NCBI GenBank assembly: GCA_913054205.1
Contig: CAJXJM010000223.1
Span: 1-5,013, forward strand
DNA: 5,013 nucleotides
Reading direction: 5' to 3'
Source of the DNA: an uncultured Rhodospirillaceae bacterium
GTDB taxonomy: Bacteria; Pseudomonadota; Alphaproteobacteria; Rhodospirillales; UBA2165
Both the position numbers and the translations under genes were made by a program. This document shows positions 1 through 5,013 of this stretch, in pieces; positions within the stretch are counted from its first letter, which is position 1, and the number at the start of each line of letters is the position of its first letter. The notes under the pieces are model-generated. The model was not told the origin of the DNA. It searched no databases and was given only the letters and a program-made list of their open reading frames with translations.

Positions 1-1055
1 CTGACGAAACACTAACAGGTAGTGGTGGTCGCGACGGTTTAAATTTAAATGTCGACGATGATGCTGCCCCAGAAACTTTTCTAATTGAAGCTAGCTCCAG
101 CGATGCGGTAAAGCTGCCGGAAGGCTTTAATTTTGGTGATGCAAAATTCGAACCCTCTGGTCCAGACCTTGTTTTGACCTCTCCCGACGGCAATCAAGTT
201 GTTATCCAAGATTATTATGAACAAGACCCCGCTCCCGATCTGCACACTCCCGCAGGCGGCGAATTGGCCGGCTCCACCGCTGTGCGTCTTGCCCAAGTTA
301 ATGCCCCCACACAAGGTCAATTTGCCCAGGCTGCCCCCTCAGCTGATGCGCAACCGATTGGCCAGGTTGAAAGTGTAAGCGGTACCGGTTCAACGGATGA
401 AGATTCTTCAGTCGTTATAGACGTTCTAGCGAATGACACGGATGTTGATCTCAGTGACGATTTGTCAATCACTGACGTAAGTCTGCCGGAAGGCGTTGAC
501 GGCACGGTCGAGATTGTTCTTGTGGATGGAGTCCAGCAAGTCAAATTCACACCTGGGCCAAGCTACAATGCAATGGCAGATGGCGATCCCGATCAGCAGG
601 TGGTGATCAATTATACGATCTCCGACGGCACTGAAACAGCACAGTCCACTGCGACTGTAACCATTTCCGGCACCAATGATGGTCCTGTTGCCAATGTAGA
701 TACCGGTTCAACGGATGAAGATTCTTCAGTCATTCTGGATGTTTTGGCGAATGACACAGATGTTGATATCACTGATGATCTCACAATCACTGATGTAAGT
801 CTGCCGGAAGGCGTTGACGGCACGGTCGAGATTGTCCCTGTAGATGGAGTCCAGCAAGTCAAATTCACACCTGGGCCAAGCTACAATGCAATGGCAGATG
901 GCGATCCCGATCAGCAGGTGGTGATCAATTATACGATCTCCGACGGCACTGAAACAGCACAGTCCACCGCGACGGTTACAATATCCCTCAAGAATTTGAA
1001 GATGATTATGAGGCATATATTTACGAATCCCTGGAATATGCCAAGAAAAAAATAA
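1..1055 (+). CDS. Large cadherin-like/VCBS-type repeat protein, 5'-partial and apparently truncated at the 3' end
   Basis: The frame is open from base 3 (350 visible codons), so the start lies upstream; the TTG at 174 is internal. Residues 1-125 contain LPEGFNFGDAKFEPSGPDLV, then DGNQVVIQDYY, then an Ala/Gln/Pro-rich stretch ending IGQVESVSG. I recognise this as the N-terminal region of giant alphaproteobacterial surface or type I-secreted proteins. Residues 128-233 and 234-328 are two copies of a cadherin-like (Big_9/VCBS-type) repeat: TDEDSSV, LANDTDVD, ITDVSLPEG, VQQVKFTPGPSYN, VINYTISDGTETAQ, ATVTIS. The Asp-rich turns suggest calcium binding. In this family such proteins serve in adhesion or biofilm formation; that role is inferred here. 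After ATVTIS the copies diverge: copy 1 continues GTNDGPVANVD, while copy 2 runs into 22 unrelated basic/hydrophobic residues and a TAA. No RTX nonapeptides or C-terminal secretion signal follow, so this is probably a broken gene. Repeat identity is certain in kind; the exact Pfam family is not. Confidence 0.8.
   Translation, partial: DETLTGSGGRDGLNLNVDDDAAPETFLIEASSSDAVKLPEGFNFGDAKFEPSGPDLVLTSPDGNQVVIQDYYEQDPAPDLHTPAGGELAGSTAVRLAQVNAPTQGQFAQAAPSADAQPIGQVESVSGTGSTDEDSSVVIDVLANDTDVDLSDDLSITDVSLPEGVDGTVEIVLVDGVQQVKFTPGPSYNAMADGDPDQQVVINYTISDGTETAQSTATVTISGTNDGPVANVDTGSTDEDSSVILDVLANDTDVDITDDLTITDVSLPEGVDGTVEIVPVDGVQQVKFTPGPSYNAMADGDPDQQVVINYTISDGTETAQSTATVTISLKNLKMIMRHIFTNPWNMPRKK
383..985 (+). 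repeat. Tandem 318-bp coding repeat, two copies, the second truncated
   Basis: Copy 1 covers 383-700 and copy 2 covers 701-985, at a constant offset of 318 bases (106 codons). By hand count about 22 of 285 aligned bases differ (about 92% identity). Bases 525-649 and 843-967 are identical over 125 bp, including third codon positions, while the first 140 bases of the copies differ more. This pattern fits recent duplication or gene conversion. Copy 2 lacks the last roughly 33 bases, which encode the GTNDGPVAN linker. Confidence 0.93.
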
Positions 1056-1129
1056 ACCAAAATGACGAATTTGCGTCGCGGCCTATGTTTCTGACCACAC
1101 AGCGAGTTCATAGCCATCTGGATCAGTGA
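986..1129 (+). pseudogene. Possible out-of-frame gene remnant after the repeat break
   Basis: Where copy 2 of the repeat loses homology, the frame one base back (codons from 986) reads as more natural protein than the frame in use. It gives EFEDDYEAYIYESLEYAKK followed by KINQNDEFASRP, and stays open to TGA at 1127-1129. The Asp/Glu/Tyr-rich amphipathic helix is unlike the repeat protein and could be the C-terminal part of a different small protein fused here by deletion. There is a faint likeness to the helical tail of ParD/CopG-type antitoxins, which I do not trust enough to call. From 1083 on the frame overlaps the minus-strand VOC remnant, so only 986-1082 is likely to be meaningful. It could still be chance. 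Confidence 0.3.
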
Positions 1130-1284
1130 AGTGGAAGCGGTGATCGCCGGGGAATTCAAAAATGGATTTAACAATTTTCCCAGGCGCCGCTTCGGTGCTG
1201 CGTTCGATATCTTCAAGATTACTGCCATAGAGAAAGATCAGTGGAGCGCTGAATGTCAGCGAGGTTGATCTCAATGTAGTTTAT
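1083..1284 (-). pseudogene. VOC (glyoxalase/bleomycin-resistance fold) protein pseudogene with internal deletion
   Basis: Read on the minus strand, 1284 down to about 1243 encodes INYIEINLADIQRS, the usual first beta strand and helix start of small VOC proteins of roughly 115-125 residues. In a different frame, about 1250 down to the TAG at 1083-1085 encodes APLIFLYGSNLEDIERS and then FEFPGDHRFHFTDPDGYEL followed by AVWSE. That is the typical C-terminal half, with the metal-site His and Glu positions of the fold. The middle of the domain, about 45-50 residues including the FY..FGW region, is absent, and the two parts are joined out of frame. No start codon is seen just before INYIEI: the preceding in-frame codons are gat cgc tgc. 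The remnant is therefore almost certainly non-functional. Such proteins are lyases, dioxygenases or resistance proteins, so the original substrate is unknown. The C-terminal identification is strong; the N-terminal link rests on pattern recognition. Confidence 0.75.
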
Positions 1285-1356
1285 GCAGCGATCTTGGAGT
1301 TCGTTTTCCCTGGCGTCGGCATCCTCTTTATCGGTTTATTCGCCCATCGAGACACA

Positions 1357-1369
1357 AAAACGACGTTTT
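1357..1369. repeat. Short perfect dyad AAAACG-A-CGTTTT
   Basis: Two perfect 6-base inverted arms flank a single central base, 113-125 bases upstream of the ATG at 1482. The symmetry would suit a dimeric regulator, but a dyad this short can arise by chance and no known operator is matched. Confidence 0.2.
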
Positions 1370-1469
1370 CTCTTCCTGACTGTGAAAATCCTAGAAAGGA
1401 GTTGCGTTGTTGTCTTAAAAATTTAGTCTGCACGCATTAATATTAGGCGTTACTTATAGGTCGAGAATT

Positions 1470-1473
1470 AGGA
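1470..1473 (+). promoter_or_regulatory. Ribosome binding site for the molybdenum hydroxylase gene
   Basis: AGGA lies 8 bases before the ATG at 1482. An in-frame TAA at 1476-1478, two codons upstream, excludes any longer start, so the ATG is well fixed. Confidence 0.65.
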
Positions 1474-1481
1474 ATTAATTT

Positions 1482-3806
1482 ATGGGAAAATTTGCGCTGG
1501 GACAGTCCGTCGCGCGCACGGAAGATCCCAAACTACTAACCGGCAGAGGGCTCTACATTGATGACGAGCGCCTCGCCGATATGTCTTATGGCTATGTTCT
1601 GCGCTCGCCCCATGCCCATGCTGATATTGTGTTGATTGATACAGTGGCTGCCAAATCGGCACCGGGTGTGCTAGTTGTCCTAACCGGCCAGGATTGGGCC
1701 GCCGATGGGCTGGGTGCGCAAAATCCCATTTTGACACACTTCACGCGACCTGATGGATCGCCGATGCGCTTGACGCCGCGGCCTGCACTCGTGTCCGACC
1801 GCGTTCGCATGGTTGGTGATTGTGTTGCTTTCGTCGTCGCAGAGACGCTCGATCACGCAAAAGATGCAGCCGAACTCATCGAGGTCGTCTATCAGGAATT
1901 ACCGTCCGTCACCGATGTTACCAAAGCCATGGACCCGGCCTCGGTCAAGATTTGGGAAGGCTGCGATGACAATGTCTGCTTTGCCCACGAAATAGGCGAT
2001 AAGGAAAAAGTCGACGCCGCCTTCGATCAAGCCGATCATGTTGTCAATTTGCAGCTTAGGATCAATCGCGTTTCGCCAAACACGATGGAAACAAAAGGCT
2101 GTATCGGCACGTATGATTACCGCGAAGAGCGCTACACGATCTATGCTGGGGTTCAACAACCCCACACATTACGCCATGCCTTGGCTACAGACGTATTTCG
2201 TATTTCGGAAACACAAATGCGCGTTACTTCAGGAAATGTCGGCGGCAGTTTTGGACTCAAAGGAGGCTTCTCTCCGGAATTTCACTTGTCGCTGTGGGCG
2301 GCAAAAAAAGTCGGTCGTCCAGTAAAATGGATTAGTGATCGAAGTGAAGGTCTCGCTAATGATGAACATGACCGCGATCATGTCAGCAATGCCAAACTCG
2401 CGCTCGACAAAGACGGTAAATTTCTTGCGCTCGACGTCAAAAATATATCGGCGATTGGTGCCTATCTTGGTAAAACCGGATTGGTCACGCCGACTTTTCA
2501 TCATGGCGGCCTCGCCGGCACCTACCTCACACCTGCAATCCATGTCGGTGTATCGGTGGTGTTTACCAATACAGCCTCAACCGGCCCTTACCGTGGCTCA
2601 GGTCGGCCGGAATCATCCTATATTATTGAACGTCTGATCGATAAGGCGGCGCTGGAGCTTGGGTTGGATAAGGCCGAAATTCGCCGCCGCAATACCGTGC
2701 CGTCTGAGGCGATGCCGTTTAAAACAGGGCTAACCTACACCTTGGATTGCGGTGATTTTCCAAGAAATCTGGAAGATGCACTAACTCATGCAGATTACGT
2801 TTCTTTTGAAGACCGTCGGGCTCAATCCAAGGCCGAGGGCAAATTACGCGGCATCGGTATTTCCAATATAATTGAGCAGACTGCGCAAATGTTTGGTGAA
2901 ACCGTGATTGTCAGATTTGATCCTGCAGGAACGCTCACCGTCATTGCCGGCTCGCTTTCGCACGGGCAGGGCCACGATACAATGTACAAAATACTCATCA
3001 GCGATCGGCTTGGCATTGATGCCGATAACATCAGGGTGGTTGATGGGGACACCGATTTAATACCATTTGGCGGCGGCACCTATGCGTCCCGAACAGCAGC
3101 GCTTGGCGGTACGGCAGCGACCATGGCGGCGGATAAAGTGATCGAGAAAGCCCAAATACTGGCCGCGCATATTTTAGAATCTGCCGAAGCGGATATAGAG
3201 TTCTCTGATGGCGAATTCACTGTCGTCGGAACCGATAAATCGATTGGCCTTATAGAAGTAGCAAAATCCAGTTTTTCAGCATCCTTGTTGCCGGATGGGA
3301 TGGAGCCTGGCTTATTTGACATGGCAACATTTTCGCCGGAGGTCCCCAATTTTCCCAATGGCTGCCATATTTGTGAATTGGAAATTGATCCCGAAACAGG
3401 TCACTCGCAAATCCTCCGCTATACGGTCGTTGACGACGTCGGCACAGTGATCAATCCGCTTACCTTGGAAGGGCAAATTCACGGCGGTATCGGTCAGGCA
3501 GTGGGCCAGGTCTTCGGCGAACAAGTCATCTATGATGACGATACCGGGCAGCTTTTAACAGGCTCCTTTTTGGATTACGTCATGCCCCGCGCCGACGATA
3601 TGATTGCTTTTGATTGTTACAATAATCCAGTGCCGACCAAGACCAATATGCTGGGTGTCAAAGGTGCGGGTGAAGCCGGCAATGTGGGAGGGCTACCTGC
3701 CATAATGAACGCGGTGATTGACGCCTTGAACCCGCTCGGGATTGATCACATTGACCTTCCTGCGACGCCGGAAAAAGTTTGGCAGGCGATTAAAGAAAAC
3801 GCTTAG
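1482..3806 (+). CDS. Xanthine dehydrogenase/aldehyde oxidase family molybdopterin-binding (large) subunit
   Basis: This 774-residue protein is the full length of a CoxL-type large subunit, which binds molybdopterin-cytosine dinucleotide and carries the hydroxylation site, with water as oxygen donor. Residues 1-45 form the typical start (ARTEDPKLLTGRGLYIDD, LRSPHAHADI) of the a/b hammerhead domain. Cofactor and active-site motifs follow in order: VQQPHTLRHALA near 224-235, GGSFG at 254-258, GPYRGSGRPE at 368-377, HGQGHDT at 494-500, GGGTYASR near 530-537, and GVKGAGEAG at 725-733 with E731 as the expected catalytic base. The loop GPYRGSGR lacks the Cys of AYXCSFR, so this is not a form I CO dehydrogenase. 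It groups with form II-like, aldehyde or N-heterocycle hydroxylases of unknown substrate. No signal peptide is visible, so it is probably cytoplasmic. The gene stands alone: no [2Fe-2S] or FAD subunit gene flanks it in the window, although the family normally needs both for electron transfer. Family certain, substrate unknown. Confidence 0.96.
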   Translation: MGKFALGQSVARTEDPKLLTGRGLYIDDERLADMSYGYVLRSPHAHADIVLIDTVAAKSAPGVLVVLTGQDWAADGLGAQNPILTHFTRPDGSPMRLTPRPALVSDRVRMVGDCVAFVVAETLDHAKDAAELIEVVYQELPSVTDVTKAMDPASVKIWEGCDDNVCFAHEIGDKEKVDAAFDQADHVVNLQLRINRVSPNTMETKGCIGTYDYREERYTIYAGVQQPHTLRHALATDVFRISETQMRVTSGNVGGSFGLKGGFSPEFHLSLWAAKKVGRPVKWISDRSEGLANDEHDRDHVSNAKLALDKDGKFLALDVKNISAIGAYLGKTGLVTPTFHHGGLAGTYLTPAIHVGVSVVFTNTASTGPYRGSGRPESSYIIERLIDKAALELGLDKAEIRRRNTVPSEAMPFKTGLTYTLDCGDFPRNLEDALTHADYVSFEDRRAQSKAEGKLRGIGISNIIEQTAQMFGETVIVRFDPAGTLTVIAGSLSHGQGHDTMYKILISDRLGIDADNIRVVDGDTDLIPFGGGTYASRTAALGGTAATMAADKVIEKAQILAAHILESAEADIEFSDGEFTVVGTDKSIGLIEVAKSSFSASLLPDGMEPGLFDMATFSPEVPNFPNGCHICELEIDPETGHSQILRYTVVDDVGTVINPLTLEGQIHGGIGQAVGQVFGEQVIYDDDTGQLLTGSFLDYVMPRADDMIAFDCYNNPVPTKTNMLGVKGAGEAGNVGGLPAIMNAVIDALNPLGIDHIDLPATPEKVWQAIKENA

Positions 3807-3888
3807 AGCCAACGATAATAACGATTTGCCAATTTATGTCTGCCGCAGAGCTTGGTGATTCAGGCTGGCGCGGAACAATGGACGGTGC

Positions 3889-3912
3889 ACAAATGGACAA
3901 TCCCCCATTTGT
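3889..3912. repeat. Perfect 8-bp inverted repeat (hairpin)
   Basis: ACAAATGG at 3889-3896 pairs perfectly with CCATTTGT at 3905-3912 around an 8-base loop. It sits 83 bases after the upstream stop codon and just before the promoter-like boxes. It lacks a following T-run on either strand and its stem is GC-poor, so it is a weak terminator candidate; it could instead be a regulator site near the promoter. Confidence 0.4.
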
Positions 3913-3925
3913 TGATCAAAAATAA

Positions 3926-3953
3926 TTGTCACAGGCTCAAAATTCTCCATAAT
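3926..3953 (+). promoter_or_regulatory. Sigma70-like promoter for the SDR-ligase operon
   Basis: TTGTCA at 3926-3931 (5 of 6 against TTGACA) and CATAAT at 3948-3953 (5 of 6 against TATAAT) are separated by 16 bases. The predicted transcript would start near 3960 and carry a leader of about 118 bases before the GTG at 4078. This is the best promoter-like pair I found in the intergenic region, but it is not proven. Confidence 0.45.
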
Positions 3954-4060
3954 GCGTTAGGCTCGAAACCCGTTTATGGCGATGGAAATCGGGCAACTGA
4001 TGTAATTTAAATGAATTCGATCACACCTGCTTAAATCTATAAAACAAGATGTGCGATCGA

Positions 4061-4069
4061 GGGGGAGGA
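4061..4069 (+). promoter_or_regulatory. Strong ribosome binding site that sets the SDR GTG start
   Basis: GGGGGAGGA ends 8 bases before the GTG at 4078-4080. The site lies inside the longer reading frame that begins with GTG at 4051, which has no ribosome binding site of its own. This favours 4078 as the true start. Confidence 0.75.
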
Positions 4070-4077
4070 TTTCGAAC

Positions 4078-4842
4078 GTGGCTTCTGAAAATAGAGTGGC
4101 TCTGATCACTGGCTCAGCGAGTGGTATAGGTAAAGCTGTCGCGCTTGCTTTCGCTGCTGGCGGCTATGATGTGGTCATCAATTATTCACGAAGCGCCGAC
4201 CGCGCAGAAGAAACGGCAGAAGAATGCCGCAAACTTGGTGGCGCGGCTATTGTGGTCAAATGCGATGTGTCCAATGACGAGGACGTCCATGCCATGTTCG
4301 ATGCCTGCCAAGCTGAGTTTGGCCGCCTCGATGTATTGGTAAACAACGCCGGTACAACAATGGACACCCCGCCAAAAAAATTGGATGACGTCGATTTGGA
4401 CGAATGGGACCGAGTTTTTGCAATCAATGTGCGGGGTTTGTTTCAGGTGACGCGGGCGGCAGTGCCTCTGCTTCGGGGTTCAGAGAATGCGTCCGTTATA
4501 AATACCTGTTCAATTGCCGGTCTTCGGCCTGGACCTCAGCCTTTGGTCTATGCCGCTAGTAAAGCCTCGGTCGCGAACCTCACCAAAACACTGGCCGGCG
4601 CACTCGGACCTGAAATTAGAGTCAATGCCGTGGCACCTGGATGGCTCGAAGGTGAATGGATGGAGCGAACGCTGGCTGAAAATTACGATGGCCTGATGCA
4701 ACGCAGAGCAAAATACACACCTCTAAATCGCGTCGCCACCGCGGATGACGTTGGTGAGGTCATGCTCAATCTTGCCGACAGTAATCGGTTCGTGACCGGC
4801 GAAATCATCATCATCGATGGCGGTTTTGCCAGTTCGACCTAA
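4078..4842 (+). CDS. Short-chain dehydrogenase/reductase (classical SDR, FabG-like)
   Basis: This NAD(P)-dependent oxidoreductase interconverts a hydroxyl and a keto group on an unknown substrate, probably in the cytoplasm. From the GTG at 4078 it has 254 residues, the usual length of classical SDRs. The Rossmann motif TGSASGIG is at 11-18, the adenine-pocket CDV at 62-64 and NNAG at 89-92. The catalytic tetrad is N117 (INVRG), S145 (NTCSIAG), Y158 and K162 (YAASK). The usual VNAVAPGW is at 182-189 and the C-terminal GEIIIIDGG at 241-249. After the second beta strand (VVINYSRS, 32-39) there is no acidic residue and an Arg follows, which suggests NADP(H). The next gene, an AMP-forming ligase, starts 21 bases after the stop, so the two are probably cotranscribed. 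An EntA-like 2,3-dihydro-2,3-dihydroxybenzoate dehydrogenase was considered because of that neighbour, but the motifs are generic FabG-like. Family certain, substrate unknown. Confidence 0.93.
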   Translation: MASENRVALITGSASGIGKAVALAFAAGGYDVVINYSRSADRAEETAEECRKLGGAAIVVKCDVSNDEDVHAMFDACQAEFGRLDVLVNNAGTTMDTPPKKLDDVDLDEWDRVFAINVRGLFQVTRAAVPLLRGSENASVINTCSIAGLRPGPQPLVYAASKASVANLTKTLAGALGPEIRVNAVAPGWLEGEWMERTLAENYDGLMQRRAKYTPLNRVATADDVGEVMLNLADSNRFVTGEIIIIDGGFASST

Positions 4843-4851
4843 ATCCAATCC

Positions 4852-4857
4852 GGAGGA
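4852..4857 (+). promoter_or_regulatory. Ribosome binding site for the AMP-forming ligase gene
   Basis: GGAGGA lies 6 bases before the ATG at 4864, within the 21-base gap after the SDR stop codon. It is near consensus and supports this ATG as the start. Confidence 0.75.
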
Positions 4858-4863
4858 ATTTTA

Positions 4864-5013
4864 ATGCTTGAAGGTTTTGTGCCGTTCCCGGACGAATTCA
4901 TTAAGAAATATCGAGACAAAGGCTATTGGGTCGACAAGTCTCTTCGCCAGGAATATGCCGAGCGGTTTGAAAAATATGCCGACAAAATCGCCTTGGTTGA
5001 CGGTGAGACCGAG
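4864..5013 (+). CDS. AMP-forming acyl/aryl ligase (2,3-dihydroxybenzoate-AMP ligase-like), N-terminal 50 codons only
   Basis: The visible residues begin MLEGFVPFPDEFIKKYRDKG, followed by YW, and reach YADKIALVDGETE at the window edge. I recognise this as the start of ANL-superfamily enzymes of the DhbE/EntE type: a short Pro-Phe segment, a K/R-Y..KGYW motif, then the D-[KR]-IALVDG strand opening the large adenylation domain. Family members are about 540 residues long and activate a carboxylic acid with ATP, then transfer it to CoA or to a carrier protein. None of the ATP-binding or acid-pocket motifs lies within the window, so the substrate cannot be judged. Many proteins with this start are annotated as 2,3-dihydroxybenzoate-AMP ligases yet sit in catabolic operons as acyl- or aryl-CoA ligases. 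The SDR immediately upstream suits either a siderophore (EntA-EntE-like) or a catabolic role; the nearby molybdenum hydroxylase favours the latter (inference). Confidence 0.8.
   Translation, partial: MLEGFVPFPDEFIKKYRDKGYWVDKSLRQEYAERFEKYADKIALVDGETE

Larger units (their letters stand above)
1285..1481. other. Noncoding spacer upstream of the molybdenum hydroxylase gene
   Basis: No convincing gene occurs in this 197-base stretch. It is AT-rich towards the right end. It holds a 13-base dyad at 1357-1369 and the ribosome binding site of the next gene. I found no sigma70 -35/-10 pair with acceptable spacing: TTGTCT at 1410-1415 and TAATAT at 1438-1443 are 22 bases apart. The promoter of the downstream gene presumably lies here but cannot be placed. 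Confidence 0.5.
3807..4077. other. Intergenic region between the molybdenum hydroxylase and SDR genes
   Basis: No supported gene lies here. The stretch holds a hairpin at 3889-3912, a sigma70-like promoter at 3926-3953 and the SDR ribosome binding site at 4061-4069. A direct repeat AACGAT occurs twice at 3811-3825. Its length and the presence of a promoter suggest that the SDR-ligase pair is transcribed separately from the upstream gene. Confidence 0.6.

Noticed and set aside
383..985. Repeats considered as a CRISPR or mobile-element signature
   Set aside because: The 318-bp period is an exact codon multiple within one open frame and encodes a known type of protein repeat. There are no spacers, terminal inverted repeats or transposase.
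929..1228. A 99-codon minus-strand ORF across the repeat end and the VOC remnant
   Set aside because: It is antisense to the repeat coding sequence and out of frame with the recognisable VOC residues, and its product resembles nothing.
1229..1440. +strand frame with a hydrophobic stretch (FVFPGVGILFIGLFAHRD) ending at 1440
   Set aside because: It is antisense to the VOC N-terminal remnant, and I see no ribosome binding site or recognisable family. The single hydrophobic stretch is probably chance.
1410..1443. Possible sigma70 promoter TTGTCT...TAATAT upstream of the molybdenum hydroxylase
   Set aside because: The 22-base spacer is too long for a normal sigma70 promoter.
1482..3806. Form I carbon monoxide dehydrogenase (coxL)
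   Set aside because: The active-site loop reads GPYRGSGR and lacks the Cys-containing AYXCSFR signature, and no coxM or coxS neighbours are present.
3836..3925. A 29-codon +strand ORF (MSAAELGDSGWRGTMDGAQ...) between the two main genes
   Set aside because: It has no Shine-Dalgarno sequence and no recognisable family, and it overlaps the hairpin. It is too short to support without conservation data.
4051..4077. Longer SDR start at the GTG at 4051, adding nine residues
   Set aside because: It has no ribosome binding site of its own, and it would translate through the strong site at 4061-4069 that is well placed for the GTG at 4078. The added residues precede the normal SDR N-terminus.

Overview
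The window looks like chromosomal DNA of an alphaproteobacterium with a GC content near 50%, possibly aquatic or marine. I base this on protein style: the N-terminal region of the giant repeat protein is of a type I associate with alphaproteobacterial cadherin-like/RTX proteins, and the oxidoreductases look alphaproteobacterial. No rRNA, tRNA, CRISPR array, integrase or insertion sequence is visible. No entirely new system is evident. The oddest stretch is a rearranged segment between about 985 and 1290.

Layout. (1) Positions 1-1055 (+): the visible part of a large secreted or surface repeat protein, open at the left window edge. It has an N-terminal region and two near-identical 106-residue cadherin-like repeats, then loses homology abruptly and stops 22 codons later. 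(2) About 986-1284: gene debris. An unrelated-looking +strand frame continues past the break, and a minus-strand VOC (glyoxalase-fold) gene survives as a pseudogene whose N- and C-terminal parts lie in different frames with the middle missing. (3) 1285-1481: noncoding. (4) 1482-3806 (+): a complete 774-residue molybdopterin-binding large subunit of the xanthine dehydrogenase/aldehyde oxidase family, with no small Fe-S or FAD subunit gene beside it here. (5) 3807-4077: intergenic, with a perfect 8-bp hairpin and a good sigma70-like promoter. (6) 4078-4842 (+): a short-chain dehydrogenase/reductase with a GTG start set by a strong ribosome binding site. (7) 4864-5013 (+): the first 50 codons of an AMP-forming acyl/aryl ligase, 21 bases after the SDR.

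How they may work together. The SDR and ligase look like one transcription unit with its own promoter. An adenylating ligase, an SDR and a molybdenum hydroxylase on one strand suggest a catabolic cluster for an aromatic or other organic acid (inference; the substrate cannot be read from the sequence). The repeat protein and the VOC remnant are unrelated to that cluster, and the debris at about 985-1290 probably marks a rearrangement or, less interestingly, an assembly collapse at repeats.
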